Shown here: piece after piece, positions 33,265-42,135 of the stretch
Position numbering within the stretch: the first letter of the stretch is position 1
How the letters are laid out: each line of letters opens with the position of its first letter
Source of the DNA: Deltaproteobacteria bacterium
GTDB lineage: Bacteria > Desulfobacterota > Syntrophobacteria > BM002
DNA length: 59,424 nt
NCBI GenBank assembly: GCA_022340905.1
Contig: JAJDNB010000250.1
Location: 1-59,424 of the forward strand
Direction of reading: 5' to 3'
The notes under the pieces: generated by a model
Database searches by the model: none
What the model was told of the DNA's origin: nothing
Seen by the model: only the letters and a program-made list of their open reading frames with translations
Program-made: the position numbers and the translations under genes

Positions 33265-34152
33265 ATGAGAGAGTCAGAAGGAATGCACTACGAGGGGACC
33301 ATAATTCGTCCTCCCAGCGAGGCCTTAAGCATTCTGCTCCAGGTCACTCTGGGGTGTTCGCATAATAAGTGCACATTTTGTGGGACCTATAAAGACAAGC
33401 GTTTTTCCATTAAGGATGACCAGACCATTCTGGCGGATTTGCAGTTTGCTGCAAAATACATGGTCAATCAAAGGCGGCTGTTCTTGATGGATGGAGATGG
33501 ACTCATAATCCCCCAGCCAAAGCTGGTGTGGATATTGGACATGATCAAAAACTACCTCCCCTGGGTAAGAAGGGTTGGCGCGTACGCCAATGCCAAGAGC
33601 ATCATGATGAAAAGCGATGAGGACTTGGTTCAACTCAAGGAAAAGGGGTTGGGCATTGTCTATTTGGGCGTTGAAAGTGGCGATAACAAAACACTTCAGA
33701 AGGTGTGCAAAGGGACTACGGCAGAAAACCTGATCCAACAGGGAAGGAGGATAAAAGAGGCGGGGATCAAGCTTTCGGTGACGGTTCTCCTGGGTATTGC
33801 TGGTCGCTCGGACTCCCTAAAACATGCCAGGGCAACAGGAAAACTTCTCAGCGCCATGGATCCCAATTATACAGGTGCTCTAACTGTAATGATCCTTCCA
33901 AACACACCTCTTGATGATGATTACAGGGCAGGTCGATTTGAGCTCCCTGATACCCGTGAACTTCTTCTGGAATTGCGAGAGATGTTCAAGCACACTCATC
34001 TGAGTGGGGGCCTCTTTATGTCGAACCACGCCTCCAATTATTTACCAATCAAAGCCAGGTTGCCCAAAGATCGAGAGAAGACTTTGGATCTCATTGATGC
34101 AGCGTTGCGGGGTGAGATTGATCTGAAGCCTGAATGGATGAGGGGGCTATGA
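33265..34152 (+). CDS. Radical SAM protein
   Basis: About 295 residues from ATG 33265 (GGGAG close upstream). The cluster-binding motif is GCSHNKCTFCGTYKDKRF, CxxxCxxC. The opening YEGTIIRPPSEALSILLQVT and later GVESGDNKTLQKVCKG are typical of a widespread family of uncharacterised radical SAM proteins related to HemN/Elp3-type folds. No partner gene tells the substrate; dinB starts 19 bp after its stop and may be co-transcribed. Confidence 0.85.
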   Translation: MRESEGMHYEGTIIRPPSEALSILLQVTLGCSHNKCTFCGTYKDKRFSIKDDQTILADLQFAAKYMVNQRRLFLMDGDGLIIPQPKLVWILDMIKNYLPWVRRVGAYANAKSIMMKSDEDLVQLKEKGLGIVYLGVESGDNKTLQKVCKGTTAENLIQQGRRIKEAGIKLSVTVLLGIAGRSDSLKHARATGKLLSAMDPNYTGALTVMILPNTPLDDDYRAGRFELPDTRELLLELREMFKHTHLSGGLFMSNHASNYLPIKARLPKDREKTLDLIDAALRGEIDLKPEWMRGL

Positions 34153-34171
34153 TTTTAACCGACAAGAGTGG

Positions 34172-35365
34172 ATGACTAACCCCATGGAGACTTGTCGTTG
34201 GTCTAGAGCAATCATCCATGTGGACATGGATGCCTTTTATGCTGCAGTCGAGGTTTTGGACAATCCCGAACTGAGAGGGAAACCGGTTATTGTCGGCGGC
34301 AGCAAAGAGAGAGGTGTTGTTTCATCGGCATCCTATGAGGCACGGGCATTCGGCGTTCACTCAGCTCAACCAATTGCCACTGCCGTGCGTTTGTGTCCAC
34401 ATGGAGTTTTCCTGCCGGTTAGAATGGAAAGATACAGACAGGTCTCACAGCAGATCTTTGAGATCTTTCAGCGTTTTAGCCCTCTAGTTGAACCTCTATC
34501 CTTGGACGAGGCATTTTTGGATGTGACCGGTTCCACCCGCCTTTTTGGGCCGCCGGAAGAGGTTGCCAAAAAGATCAAGGAGCAGGTGGTCCAGGAGACG
34601 GGACTTACTGTCTCTGCCGGGATCGCTCCCAGCAAATTTGTGGCTAAGATCGCCTCGGACTTGCAGAAGCCCGATGGGCTTACCATTGTGCCGGAAGGAC
34701 AGGTGAGAGAATTCCTGGAACCACTGCCCATAGAAAAGTTGTGGGGAGTGGGGAAGGCAACACGCAAGATTCTCGCACATCTTGGGGTAAGAACAATAGG
34801 AGACCTAAGCCTTCTTTCCTCAACGCTTTTGGTGAAGAAGCTAGGTAAACAAGGGCTCCATCTCTATCTCCTTGCACAGGGGATTGATGAAAGGGAGGTG
34901 GAACCGGAGCATGAGGTCAAGTCCCTTGGTCATGAGGACACGTATTCCTTGGACATCGCCGACTTGGAAGAGGCGAGAAAACAAATCCTTTCTCTCGCCA
35001 CCAGGGTGGCGAAAAGGCTTCGCAGCTGTGGTCTTGCCGGCAAAACAGTAACCCTCAAGGTGAAGTATCATGACTTTGTCCAAATTACTCGTTCATCTAC
35101 CCTCGGAGAGCCCACGGATGACAGTAGAGAGATCTTCCAGATCTGTTGTGATCTCTTGGGGAAGACCGAGGTGGGCAGGAGGCCCGTAAGGCTCCTGGGT
35201 ATCTCTCTCTCCCAGCTAAGTGACCTGGATGAAACAAAGCAGCTTGCCCTTTTTGCGGCAAATGAACCAGACAAGAGGAGAAAACTGAACAGGGCCCTAG
35301 ATACCATCTCAGAAAAATTCGGTGATAGGGCGATTGTTCCGGGTACTCTTTTAGATGATAGCTAG
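34172..35365 (+). CDS. dinB: DNA polymerase IV
   Basis: 397 residues. Y-family catalytic residues are in IHVDMDAFYAAVE (aspartate) and PLSLDEAFLDVTGS (Asp-Glu). The little-finger domain covers about 245-360. The C-terminal DETKQLALF resembles the beta-clamp-binding peptide QLxLF, as expected for Pol IV. It copies past DNA lesions. No LexA-like box was recognised upstream, and the tight spacing to the radical SAM gene suggests shared transcription. Confidence 0.94.
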   Translation: MTNPMETCRWSRAIIHVDMDAFYAAVEVLDNPELRGKPVIVGGSKERGVVSSASYEARAFGVHSAQPIATAVRLCPHGVFLPVRMERYRQVSQQIFEIFQRFSPLVEPLSLDEAFLDVTGSTRLFGPPEEVAKKIKEQVVQETGLTVSAGIAPSKFVAKIASDLQKPDGLTIVPEGQVREFLEPLPIEKLWGVGKATRKILAHLGVRTIGDLSLLSSTLLVKKLGKQGLHLYLLAQGIDEREVEPEHEVKSLGHEDTYSLDIADLEEARKQILSLATRVAKRLRSCGLAGKTVTLKVKYHDFVQITRSSTLGEPTDDSREIFQICCDLLGKTEVGRRPVRLLGISLSQLSDLDETKQLALFAANEPDKRRKLNRALDTISEKFGDRAIVPGTLLDDS

Positions 35366-35520
35366 CAGCAGGCAGCTATTTTAACTAGGCACTAGGCACG
35401 AATGAGCCAGTGGTCCGTGGTCAAAGACGCATAGCGCAGAGAGCATAGCGCAAAGCGGATGACTGGATTGCAAAGACACGCTATGCGCTTGGCGCTCTGC
35501 GGTGAACGAAGTGAAAAGGT
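35364..35520. repeat. Composite inverted array downstream of dinB
   Basis: GCTAGCAGCAGGCAGC, then ACTAGGCACTAGGCAC, then CGCATAGCGCAGAGAGCATA with GCGCAAAGCGG (from 35429) and its inverted partner CGCTATGCGCTTGGCGCTCT (from about 35479). The last two form an imperfect stem of nearly 30 bp. Confidence 0.6.
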
Positions 35521-35593
35521 ACTGGGCATCTCCGAGGGAACTGGCAGTGGGGAGAGCGGAGCCTGGCAAATGCCGGGAAATGTTGGATGAACA

Positions 35594-36616
35594 ATGACTA
35601 ATCGCATGGAAGAAAAGCTGGTTGAGACCCTGAAGGTCAACGAAGAAATCGCTCAGAAATTTTTTGAAATTGAGGTGAGTATATTGTCTATTCTTAACTT
35701 CAAGGATCTTTTTGAAAAACTGCTCACAGAAATAAGGGAAAAATTTGGTGTACCCTATGTTTGGATCTCTATGATAGACAAAAGCGAGGTTTCAGACCTG
35801 ATTAAGACACTGGAGTCGTCGAAGATACTCAAAGGGGGATTAAATATTATAAAAAAGAGAAATTTTCTTGACCTCATCGAGAACAATACAAAACCAGTCC
35901 TTATTAACGGCGACCTTCGTCCCTATTATCAACTTCTTCCCCAAGGGCAGATGCATTTCATTCGCTCCCTTGCCATCGCCCCTATAACCCTTGATGGTGA
36001 AGTTATTGGAAGTCTGAATCAAGCAGATCTTTCCAGGTTGAGATACCGACCTGGGATGGACACTCGCCTGCTGGAGCAACTCGCAGTCAAGGTATCCATC
36101 TGCCTGTCTAACGTTACAGCCCATGAAAAGTTGAAGTGGTTCGCCTGGAGAGATCCCCTGACAGGTCTGGTCAATCGTAGGGTGATGGAAAAGGTGCTGC
36201 AACGGGAATATAAACGGGCCCTGAGATACGGATCTCCTCTGACCCTGGCATTTTTAGACCTAGATGATTTCAAGGCTGTAAATGATAAATATGGTCACGA
36301 TCGGGGCGACGAATTGCTGACATATGTTGCGGAAGTTCTCGAGGAGCTGACTCGTGATAGCGATTTGGTTTCTCGATATGCAGGGGATGAATTTGTAATA
36401 ATCCTTCCAGGAACCAGCACCGAGGAGTGTCTGCTCCTTATTCAGCGGCTGCAAAACTATTTTAACAGAAACCCTCTGGATGCTGATGGTGAGGAAATCC
36501 TGGTTTCCGTCAGTTATGGGATTTCCTCAATAGGAGATACTGGAGTGAATGATCCTCACTCTCTCCTGAGAAAAGCTGACCAAATGCTCTACAAAGCTAA
36601 AGACCAAAAAATGTGA
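35594..36616 (+). CDS. GAF/DUF484-type sensor diguanylate cyclase
   Basis: 340 residues. An N-terminal coiled helix and a GAF-like DUF484 domain (about 1-165, including FDLFEKLLTEI-type helix and RSLAIAPITLDGEVIGSLN) precede a GGDEF domain (about 180-340). The active-site loop is RYAGDEFVII, that is AGDEF, a variant found in active enzymes, and FLDLDDFKAVNDKYGHDRGD carries the metal and GTP contacts. No RxxD inhibitory site is evident. It should make cyclic di-GMP in response to a small ligand; the pilus genes at 42-44 kb are a possible target. Confidence 0.88.
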   Translation: MTNRMEEKLVETLKVNEEIAQKFFEIEVSILSILNFKDLFEKLLTEIREKFGVPYVWISMIDKSEVSDLIKTLESSKILKGGLNIIKKRNFLDLIENNTKPVLINGDLRPYYQLLPQGQMHFIRSLAIAPITLDGEVIGSLNQADLSRLRYRPGMDTRLLEQLAVKVSICLSNVTAHEKLKWFAWRDPLTGLVNRRVMEKVLQREYKRALRYGSPLTLAFLDLDDFKAVNDKYGHDRGDELLTYVAEVLEELTRDSDLVSRYAGDEFVIILPGTSTEECLLLIQRLQNYFNRNPLDADGEEILVSVSYGISSIGDTGVNDPHSLLRKADQMLYKAKDQKM

Positions 36617-36685
36617 GACAGTCCACCATTCCACTATCATCATCAGATCATACTATCCGCCCTTGCTACGCAATCTGGTTCCCCT

Positions 36686-36708
36686 AGCCCGGATAAACCA
36701 TCCGGGCT
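36686..36708. terminator. Hairpin equal to the joined ends of the MITE-like element
   Basis: Perfect 9-bp arms AGCCCGGAT and ATCCGGGCT around a 5-base loop, between converging genes. The arms are identical to the first nine bases of the MITE-like element's ends and are preceded by T, giving TAGCCCGG. The last base of the hairpin is the first plus-strand base of the FKBP stop codon. It may work as a bidirectional terminator and may be a deletion product of the element. Confidence 0.6.
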
Positions 36709-37145
36709 CAGGTGATCTGGTGGACGTCCACAACTTTTACCCAGTATTTGAGAGTGCGTCCGGCGAGGGGATGGTTAAAATCGAGGACAAAATAGTCATC
36801 CTGGATGTCACCAACGAAACAAAGACCCGTTTCCCCCGGTGATATTTCTACCTGGAGAAGGGTACCTTTCTTGAGTTTTTTGCCCTTGGGAAATTCTTCT
36901 AGGGGCACGCGCAGAACCCTTGTCTCATCAAACTCACCAAAAGCTTCCTCGGGCTCGAGCTTAAATTCCCTTTCAGTTCCGGGATTGAGACCGACAATCT
37001 CCTCTTCTATCTTAGGAAAAACCTCACCCGAACCGAAGCGAAAGATCAAGGGATCCTTTTTATTGGTGCCAAGCACTCTTGTTCCTGACTCTAGAAAAGC
37101 GTCATATTCGATGGTGACGTATGTTCCGGGACCAACCTGCGGCAT
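36708..37145 (-). CDS. FKBP/SlyD-type peptidyl-prolyl isomerase
   Basis: 145 residues from ATG 37145, with GGAAGG 7 bases upstream. SlyD-type features are GTYVTIEYDAFLESGTRV, the inserted-flap region beginning REFKLEPEEAFGE, and FVLDFNHPLAGRTLKYWVKV at the end. It accelerates proline isomerisation and acts as a folding helper in the cytoplasm. The metal-binding histidine-rich tail of E. coli SlyD is missing. Confidence 0.9.
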   Translation of the reverse strand: MPQVGPGTYVTIEYDAFLESGTRVLGTNKKDPLIFRFGSGEVFPKIEEEIVGLNPGTEREFKLEPEEAFGEFDETRVLRVPLEEFPKGKKLKKGTLLQVEISPGETGLCFVGDIQDDYFVLDFNHPLAGRTLKYWVKVVDVHQIT

Positions 37146-37195
37146 GGAAAAACCTTCCAGCAAGGGATTTCGCTAGGAAACCACAAGGACCACAA

Positions 37196-37360
37196 TTTGG
37201 CATAGGGCAAAGAGCATAGCGCATAGCGAAAAAGAGAGCAAACGGTAAATTGTAAACGGTGAACGGTTGCGGAGCCAGGGCATTATCAGTTTACCATTCA
37301 CCCTTTACCAAGCGCTCTGCGGCAAACTCTCTGTGGACTTTGTGGTGGAAAACTAACCAC
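37196..37360. repeat. Composite inverted array upstream of the FKBP gene
   Basis: GCATAGGGCAAAGAGCATAG (37200), GTAAATTGTAAACGGTGAAC (37245) with its inverted partner CAGTTTACCATTCACCC (37287), GCGCTCTGCGGC, then CTGTGGACTTTGTGGTGG. The central part is closely related to 21001-21060. The rest of 37146-37532 shows no gene. Confidence 0.65.
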
Positions 37361-37532
37361 TGTGAACGCCGTTGAATTATAACGAATTCGTCCAACTATT
37401 GGAACCACTAAACTTCTCCTTTGGCTGTGGTTGACTCAATGACTCTTAAAGGGGATAATGCCCAAGACTTTGCATAATTAATGGACAGGCCTAGTAAATA
37501 GTCTTCTCTCCTTCTCCCAGTGGAGGTGGGTT

Positions 37533-38666
37533 ATGCGCAGGTTTACGGCAATTTGCCTCGCTTCTCTGTTGCTTTTTGTAGTGACAACGGCCTCCGGTCA
37601 GAAGGGGGACTTTGAAAAAGAGCAGAGACAGCAAAAAGAGCAATGGGAGCAATTCACCAAGGAAGGGGAGGACCTGTTCATCGAGACGGAGCAGGAGTGG
37701 CAGCAAATGCTCCGAGAGCAGCAAGAAGACTGGGAGCGAATGGTGGCAGAGATTGACCGCATCTGGCGTGATAGCCTTACCACCACCAAAAAGGAGTGGG
37801 TAGATTACAGTGACGGATACTCCACTCGCTCCTATGTAAATTTCGAAGACGGGGATATGGTGCTGGCAACCATGATTGCAACCAGCGAGAAGCGGATCAC
37901 CGAGCTGAGCAAAGAGCGAATCAGAAGGCAGTTGGCCAAGGCCCTGTCATCCAACAATTCCTCCGGGCGCTCCATCTTGGCGGGCCAAATTGTCGATAGT
38001 CGTGGACAAGTGGTCACTGAACAAAATTTGGACCGCTACCTAGACGAAGAAGTCTTTCCACGAGTCAAGCGCGATCCGCAACCTATCCTTGGCAAAGACG
38101 GTTTGCCCCGATATAAGCTCTTTGTTCCCATGAAGCTGATCCCGAATCATACCATGGTGCGGGCACGACCCTACATCTCTGAGGTAAAGCGGCAATCACA
38201 ACGATTTCGCTTGCGACCAGAGTTGGTGATGGCAGTAATACACACCGAATCATATTTCGATCCCCTGGCGCGATCCCATGTCCCGGCTTATGGCCTCATG
38301 CAGCTCGTGCCAATTTATGGGGCGAGGGAAGCATATAACTATGTCTATGGACATGACCGGGTTCTTCCAGCCAACTATCTTTACCAGCCCACAAACAATA
38401 TCGAATTGGGTGCGGCCTACCTAAACTTATTGATCTACAAGCATTTCGCCAGCGAAACCCAGCCGATGAAGAACTTGTATCTTTCCATTTGTGGTTACAA
38501 CTGGGGCCCTTCATCTATCCAACGCAAGATCATTCGTCGATACCCCACCTCCACCATGACTTCCGAGCAGCTTTATGTGGTACTCCGACAACGTTCACCT
38601 CGAGAGACGAGTGACTACCTTCAGCGGGTCACCCAGCGGATGCCCATGTACCAACCGTTTTTTTAA
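37533..38666 (+). CDS. Lytic murein transglycosylase, MltC-like
   Basis: 377 residues; the start has TGGAGG upstream. A signal peptide (MRRFTAICLASLLLFVVTTA) is followed by a highly charged coiled-coil segment (about 24-80) rich in Glu, Gln and Lys, then a DUF3393-like region, then an SLT domain (about 215-370). The catalytic glutamate is in AVIHTESYFDPLARS, followed by AYGLMQLVP and CGYNWGP. It cleaves peptidoglycan between MurNAc and GlcNAc in the periplasm. Unlike MltC there is no lipobox, so it is probably soluble or held by the coiled coil. Confidence 0.87.
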   Translation: MRRFTAICLASLLLFVVTTASGQKGDFEKEQRQQKEQWEQFTKEGEDLFIETEQEWQQMLREQQEDWERMVAEIDRIWRDSLTTTKKEWVDYSDGYSTRSYVNFEDGDMVLATMIATSEKRITELSKERIRRQLAKALSSNNSSGRSILAGQIVDSRGQVVTEQNLDRYLDEEVFPRVKRDPQPILGKDGLPRYKLFVPMKLIPNHTMVRARPYISEVKRQSQRFRLRPELVMAVIHTESYFDPLARSHVPAYGLMQLVPIYGAREAYNYVYGHDRVLPANYLYQPTNNIELGAAYLNLLIYKHFASETQPMKNLYLSICGYNWGPSSIQRKIIRRYPTSTMTSEQLYVVLRQRSPRETSDYLQRVTQRMPMYQPFF

Positions 38667-38692
38667 AGAGTACAAGAAGCACTGCGGTCTTT

Positions 38693-38830
38693 CTCCACAA
38701 AGTCCACAAAGATCACAAACATTTTGCCGCAGGGCGCAGAGCGATTGGTAAACAGTGAAGGGTGATTGGTGAACCGAAAATGGTTTGGTTTCGCAAGCGT
38801 TTACCGGTTACTTTCTTTTTCGCTTTACTG
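38693..38830. repeat. Composite degenerate word array downstream of the transglycosylase
   Basis: TCCACAAAGTCCACAAAGAT (38694), CCGCAGGGCGCAGAGCG (38727), GGTAAACAGTGAAGGGTGAT and TGGTGAACCG (38747-38775), then the partial inverse GCGTTTACCGGTTAC (38799). The order (CACAAAG, GCGCAGAGC, GTAAACGGTGAAC) mirrors the order at 37196-37360 read on the other strand. Confidence 0.6.
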
Positions 38831-38863
38831 AAATGGTTTCGATTGCTTTCTAGCGACGATCAC

Positions 38864-39529
38864 TTAAGGGTTACTTTTGGCCTCTCGAGTCAACTCCGGC
38901 TTTGGGATGAGGGCACCGGTGGGACAAATTGTGGCGCAGGCTAGGCAGGTGTGACAGGGTAGATCCGTAGGGTCGATGTCACCGAAAAAACCAATAACGG
39001 TGTCAAAGCCCCGTTGGGCAAAAGTCAACAGATTGTGTTCATTCTTTTCTCGACAAACATAGACGCATTTCCCGCAAAGCACACAGCGAAAAGGATAGTA
39101 GGTGAAAAAAGTGAGGTCAACCTCTTCCTCAACTTCTCGTTCAAGGAATTCTAGAGGTTTTGGATTCAGACCGACTTTGAGGTACTTGGCAGTGCGGATC
39201 AGCTGACAGCCACCCTTGACCGGACAAACTTTTGCCTCACAGGGATGTCCTGACATGAGAAGCTTAAAGGCCATGCGCTGCAGACGTCTCACTGGTGGTG
39301 TGTCGGTCCTCACCACCAATCCCTCACGCACTTTCTCCGTGCACGAAGTCACAGGCCTGTCAAACCCCTCGATTTCTACGAAGCACAATCTGCACGAGGC
39401 GTGGGGCTGCTGCCTTGTTTTTATGAAGCATAGATTGGGGATGAATATGCCATTCTCAAGACATGCTTGGAGAACAGACCTTCCCTCTTCTGTCTCTATT
39501 TCCTTTTCATCGACAATAAGTTTGATCAT
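38864..39529 (-). CDS. NuoG/HoxU-like iron-sulfur subunit
   Basis: 221 residues from ATG 39529 (MIKLIVDEKEIETEEG). An N-terminal 2Fe-2S ferredoxin domain has cysteines in NLCFIKTRQQPHASCRLCF and VTSC. A His/Cys 4Fe-4S segment (SGHPCEAKVCPVKGGCQL) follows, then two ferredoxin-type clusters in CVLCGKCVYVC and CHTCLACATICPTG. This is the N-terminal third of NuoG without the molybdopterin-like part, as in HoxU, HydA-N and NADH-linked formate dehydrogenases. It passes electrons from NuoF to a catalytic subunit that is not encoded nearby. Confidence 0.88.
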   Translation of the reverse strand: MIKLIVDEKEIETEEGRSVLQACLENGIFIPNLCFIKTRQQPHASCRLCFVEIEGFDRPVTSCTEKVREGLVVRTDTPPVRRLQRMAFKLLMSGHPCEAKVCPVKGGCQLIRTAKYLKVGLNPKPLEFLEREVEEEVDLTFFTYYPFRCVLCGKCVYVCREKNEHNLLTFAQRGFDTVIGFFGDIDPTDLPCHTCLACATICPTGALIPKPELTREAKSNP

Positions 39530-39534
39530 TTTTC

Positions 39535-39590
39535 TTCCGCCCACCCACCATTCCAATCTTCCACCATTCTACAATTCCAAAGACACCGCA
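39535..39590. repeat. Degenerate array (CCACCATTCC word)
   Basis: CCACCCACCATTCCAATCTT followed by CCACCATTCTACAATTCC in the gap between the NuoF-like and NuoG-like genes; related to GTCCACCATTCCAC at 36620. Confidence 0.45.
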
Positions 39591-39650
39591 CCAAAAAGAA
39601 CCTCGAAGGTCTGGTAACCTCAAACTGTTGCAAAAATTTCTAACCGCGTC

Positions 39651-41591
39651 CTACTTCTTTTCCTTTATGTCCTCAGGTGGCCGCTCGATAACCGGAGCTA
39701 GCTCCGGCGGCGAAACTTTAAATACCGCATCATATTCCGGAGGGCATGCCACCCTGCATTCTCCACATTTGACACAAAGCTCTTGGTCTATGGCTTTTTT
39801 CCTTCCCTTGGTAGTGAAAATGGCATCCACTGGACAGCAGCCAACACATACTTCACATCCTCTGGCGCATTTTTCCAGATCGATGTAGAAAGCGGTAAGA
39901 GCTCTACACTTTAAAGCCGGACATCTCTTCTCATTGATGTGCGCTTCGTATTCTTCTCGAAAATATTTGAGAGAGGTTAGCACTGGATTGGGAGCAGTTT
40001 TACCCAGTCCACATAGGGAGCCATCTTTGATATCCTTGCTTAATGTCTCTAGCAGTTCGAGATCTCCGTCCCGACCTTCTCCTTTGGTGATACGTTGCAG
40101 GATGTTGAGAAGGTGTTTAGTCCCCATGCGGCAAAAGGTGCATTTGCCGCACGATTCCTTCTGAGTAAAGTCGAGAAAATATCGGGACACGTCCACCATA
40201 CAGCTGTCCTCATCCATCACCACCATGCCGCCAGAACCCATCATTGCCCCTGCTTGGGTGAGGGAATCAAAGTCAATTGGAGTATCGAGAAAGCTAGCAG
40301 GCAAACAACCGCCAGAAGGTCCGCCAATCTGCACTGCTTTGAACTCTTTTTTGTTGGGGATTCCTCCGCAGACATCAAAGATAAGCGTCCGGAGACTCGT
40401 TCCCATGGCAATTTCAACTAGGCCAGGATGTTTGACATTGCCCACCACAGAGAAAATGGCAGTTCCGGGGCTGCGCTCAGTACCGATGGTTCGAAACCAT
40501 TCAGCTCCCCTTACCATGATTGGGGGCACGGCGGATAGGGTTTTGACGTTGTTTACTACCGTCGGACGTCCCCAAAGCCCCTTTTCCACTGGGAAGGGAG
40601 GGCGGTGCTGTGGCATTCCCCGCTTTCCCTCTATGGACTGGATAAGGGCTGTTTCCTCGCCGCAAACGAAAGCCCCGGAACCTTGAAATACAGAGACCTC
40701 GAGACTGAATGATGTGCCGAGAATAGAAGGCCCGAGGAGAGAGAGCTCCTTGGCGCTTTTTATTGCCTTCTGGATGGCCTTTACGGCAAGGGGATATTCC
40801 GCTCTTACATAGACAATGGATTGGTTCGCTCCCACTGCATGGGCACAAATGGCGAGACCTTCCAACAACTGGTGCGGATTACTTTCCAAAATAGTGCGGT
40901 CCATGTAGGCGCCCGGGTCCCCTTCATCACCGTTGCAAATAACAAATTTGCCATCACCTTCGGCAGTTCTTGCAATTCGCCACTTGCGACCAGAAGGAAA
41001 ACCAGCACCCCCTCTGCCCCTGAGGCCCGACTCCTCGATGAGATTAATTACCTCTTCGGGATCAGAATCCAAAGCCTTGACCAAACCAGAGTATCCCCCC
41101 CTGGCAATGTATTGATGAATGTCGTCCGGGTCTATAAGGCCGCAGTGTTCCATGACCAAACGTTGCTCCAGGCTGAAGCGGGGAAAGTCCATTACTGCAG
41201 GAATCAGATCATTTTCTTCCATGGCGCCCAAAACATACTTGAGAACAGGATCTCCTCCTTCCAGGTATGATCTGACCAAAATTCGTGCCCGGTCAGCATT
41301 TATTTGGTAATAACAAATGGGCGGAAATCCCGCAGTGGGATGATCTATGATGACCAGGGGTTCAGCATAGCAGTGGCCGATACAGCCGACGGGGACAATT
41401 CTTGCTGCAATGGACTTTTCAGAAAGGGCTTCTTCGAAGGCCTGTTTGGTCTCGGCTGCTCCAGAGGCCAGACCGCAGGTGGACATGACCAAGAAGATGG
41501 TTGGAATGGATTCTCTCTTTTGCTCCTCCATACGGTGTTTCGATTCCGATTGAATGGGAGCAAAGCGTTTTTTTGCCTTTTGCTCACTCAC
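39651..41591 (-). CDS. NuoF/HydB-type NADH-binding flavoprotein
   Basis: About 646 residues from GTG 41591, which overlaps the NuoE-like stop by 8 bases; the frame is open farther upstream within the nuoE gene. The N-terminal thioredoxin-like 2Fe-2S domain has MSTCGLASGA and VGCIGHCY. The NADH/FMN domain has GRGGAGFPSGRKW and VICNGDEGDPGAYMDRT. A 4Fe-4S site is in SCGKCTFCRMGTKH, and the C-terminal two-cluster ferredoxin has CARGCEVCVGCCPVDAI and CVKCGECRVACPPE. This layout is that of HydB of electron-bifurcating hydrogenases and of NADH-dependent formate dehydrogenases, where it exchanges electrons between NADH and ferredoxin-level clusters. Confidence 0.92.
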   Translation of the reverse strand: MSEQKAKKRFAPIQSESKHRMEEQKRESIPTIFLVMSTCGLASGAAETKQAFEEALSEKSIAARIVPVGCIGHCYAEPLVIIDHPTAGFPPICYYQINADRARILVRSYLEGGDPVLKYVLGAMEENDLIPAVMDFPRFSLEQRLVMEHCGLIDPDDIHQYIARGGYSGLVKALDSDPEEVINLIEESGLRGRGGAGFPSGRKWRIARTAEGDGKFVICNGDEGDPGAYMDRTILESNPHQLLEGLAICAHAVGANQSIVYVRAEYPLAVKAIQKAIKSAKELSLLGPSILGTSFSLEVSVFQGSGAFVCGEETALIQSIEGKRGMPQHRPPFPVEKGLWGRPTVVNNVKTLSAVPPIMVRGAEWFRTIGTERSPGTAIFSVVGNVKHPGLVEIAMGTSLRTLIFDVCGGIPNKKEFKAVQIGGPSGGCLPASFLDTPIDFDSLTQAGAMMGSGGMVVMDEDSCMVDVSRYFLDFTQKESCGKCTFCRMGTKHLLNILQRITKGEGRDGDLELLETLSKDIKDGSLCGLGKTAPNPVLTSLKYFREEYEAHINEKRCPALKCRALTAFYIDLEKCARGCEVCVGCCPVDAIFTTKGRKKAIDQELCVKCGECRVACPPEYDAVFKVSPPELAPVIERPPEDIKEKK

Positions 41592-42135
41592 TCGCTTTAT
41601 CCCTTTCTTCCCGCTCTCGCTCAATCTGGAATTGTAGGAATATACCCTCGACCTTGCTCGGTTGCATATATCCCTGCACATTGTCATTAATCACGGCCAC
41701 GGGTGCCAGGGCACAGCATCCGACACATGCCACTCTTTCGATGCTATATTCGCGGTCGGCAGTAGTCTCTCCGTCCTTTATCCCCAGTTTTCGTTCGAAG
41801 TTTTCCAGAATAATGTCGCCGCCTGCTACGTGGCAGGCAGTACCAAGACAGACCTTTATCTGATTCCTACCCGGGGGGTGGAAGCGAAACTGATTGTAAA
41901 AGGTGGCGACTCCATAAACTTCGCTGGGGGAGATGTCTAGATGACTTGCCACCATCTCCATAGCAGCAGAGGCAAGATAAGAATGTTTCTCTTGAATAGA
42001 CTGGAGGATAGGAATGAGGTTTCCCCTGTGTTTTTTGAACTTGGACAGCGAACGTTTAATCTCTTGGATCATTGCTCGTTCTTCTTGGTCCAAGTCGGAA
42101 GCTGTCATATCTATTCCATCGTTGTGAAACGCCAC
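41584..42135 (-). CDS. NuoE/HydC-type 2Fe-2S subunit
   Basis: 183 residues from GTG 42135; ATG 42108 is also possible. The thioredoxin-like fold has the four cluster cysteines in CLGTACHVAGG and VACVGCCALAPV. The preceding SEVYGVATFYNQFRF is a strong family mark. First gene of a three-gene unit nuoE-nuoF-nuoG-like on the minus strand. It forms the diaphorase with the NuoF-like protein. Confidence 0.92.
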   Translation of the reverse strand: MAFHNDGIDMTASDLDQEERAMIQEIKRSLSKFKKHRGNLIPILQSIQEKHSYLASAAMEMVASHLDISPSEVYGVATFYNQFRFHPPGRNQIKVCLGTACHVAGGDIILENFERKLGIKDGETTADREYSIERVACVGCCALAPVAVINDNVQGYMQPSKVEGIFLQFQIEREREERDKASE

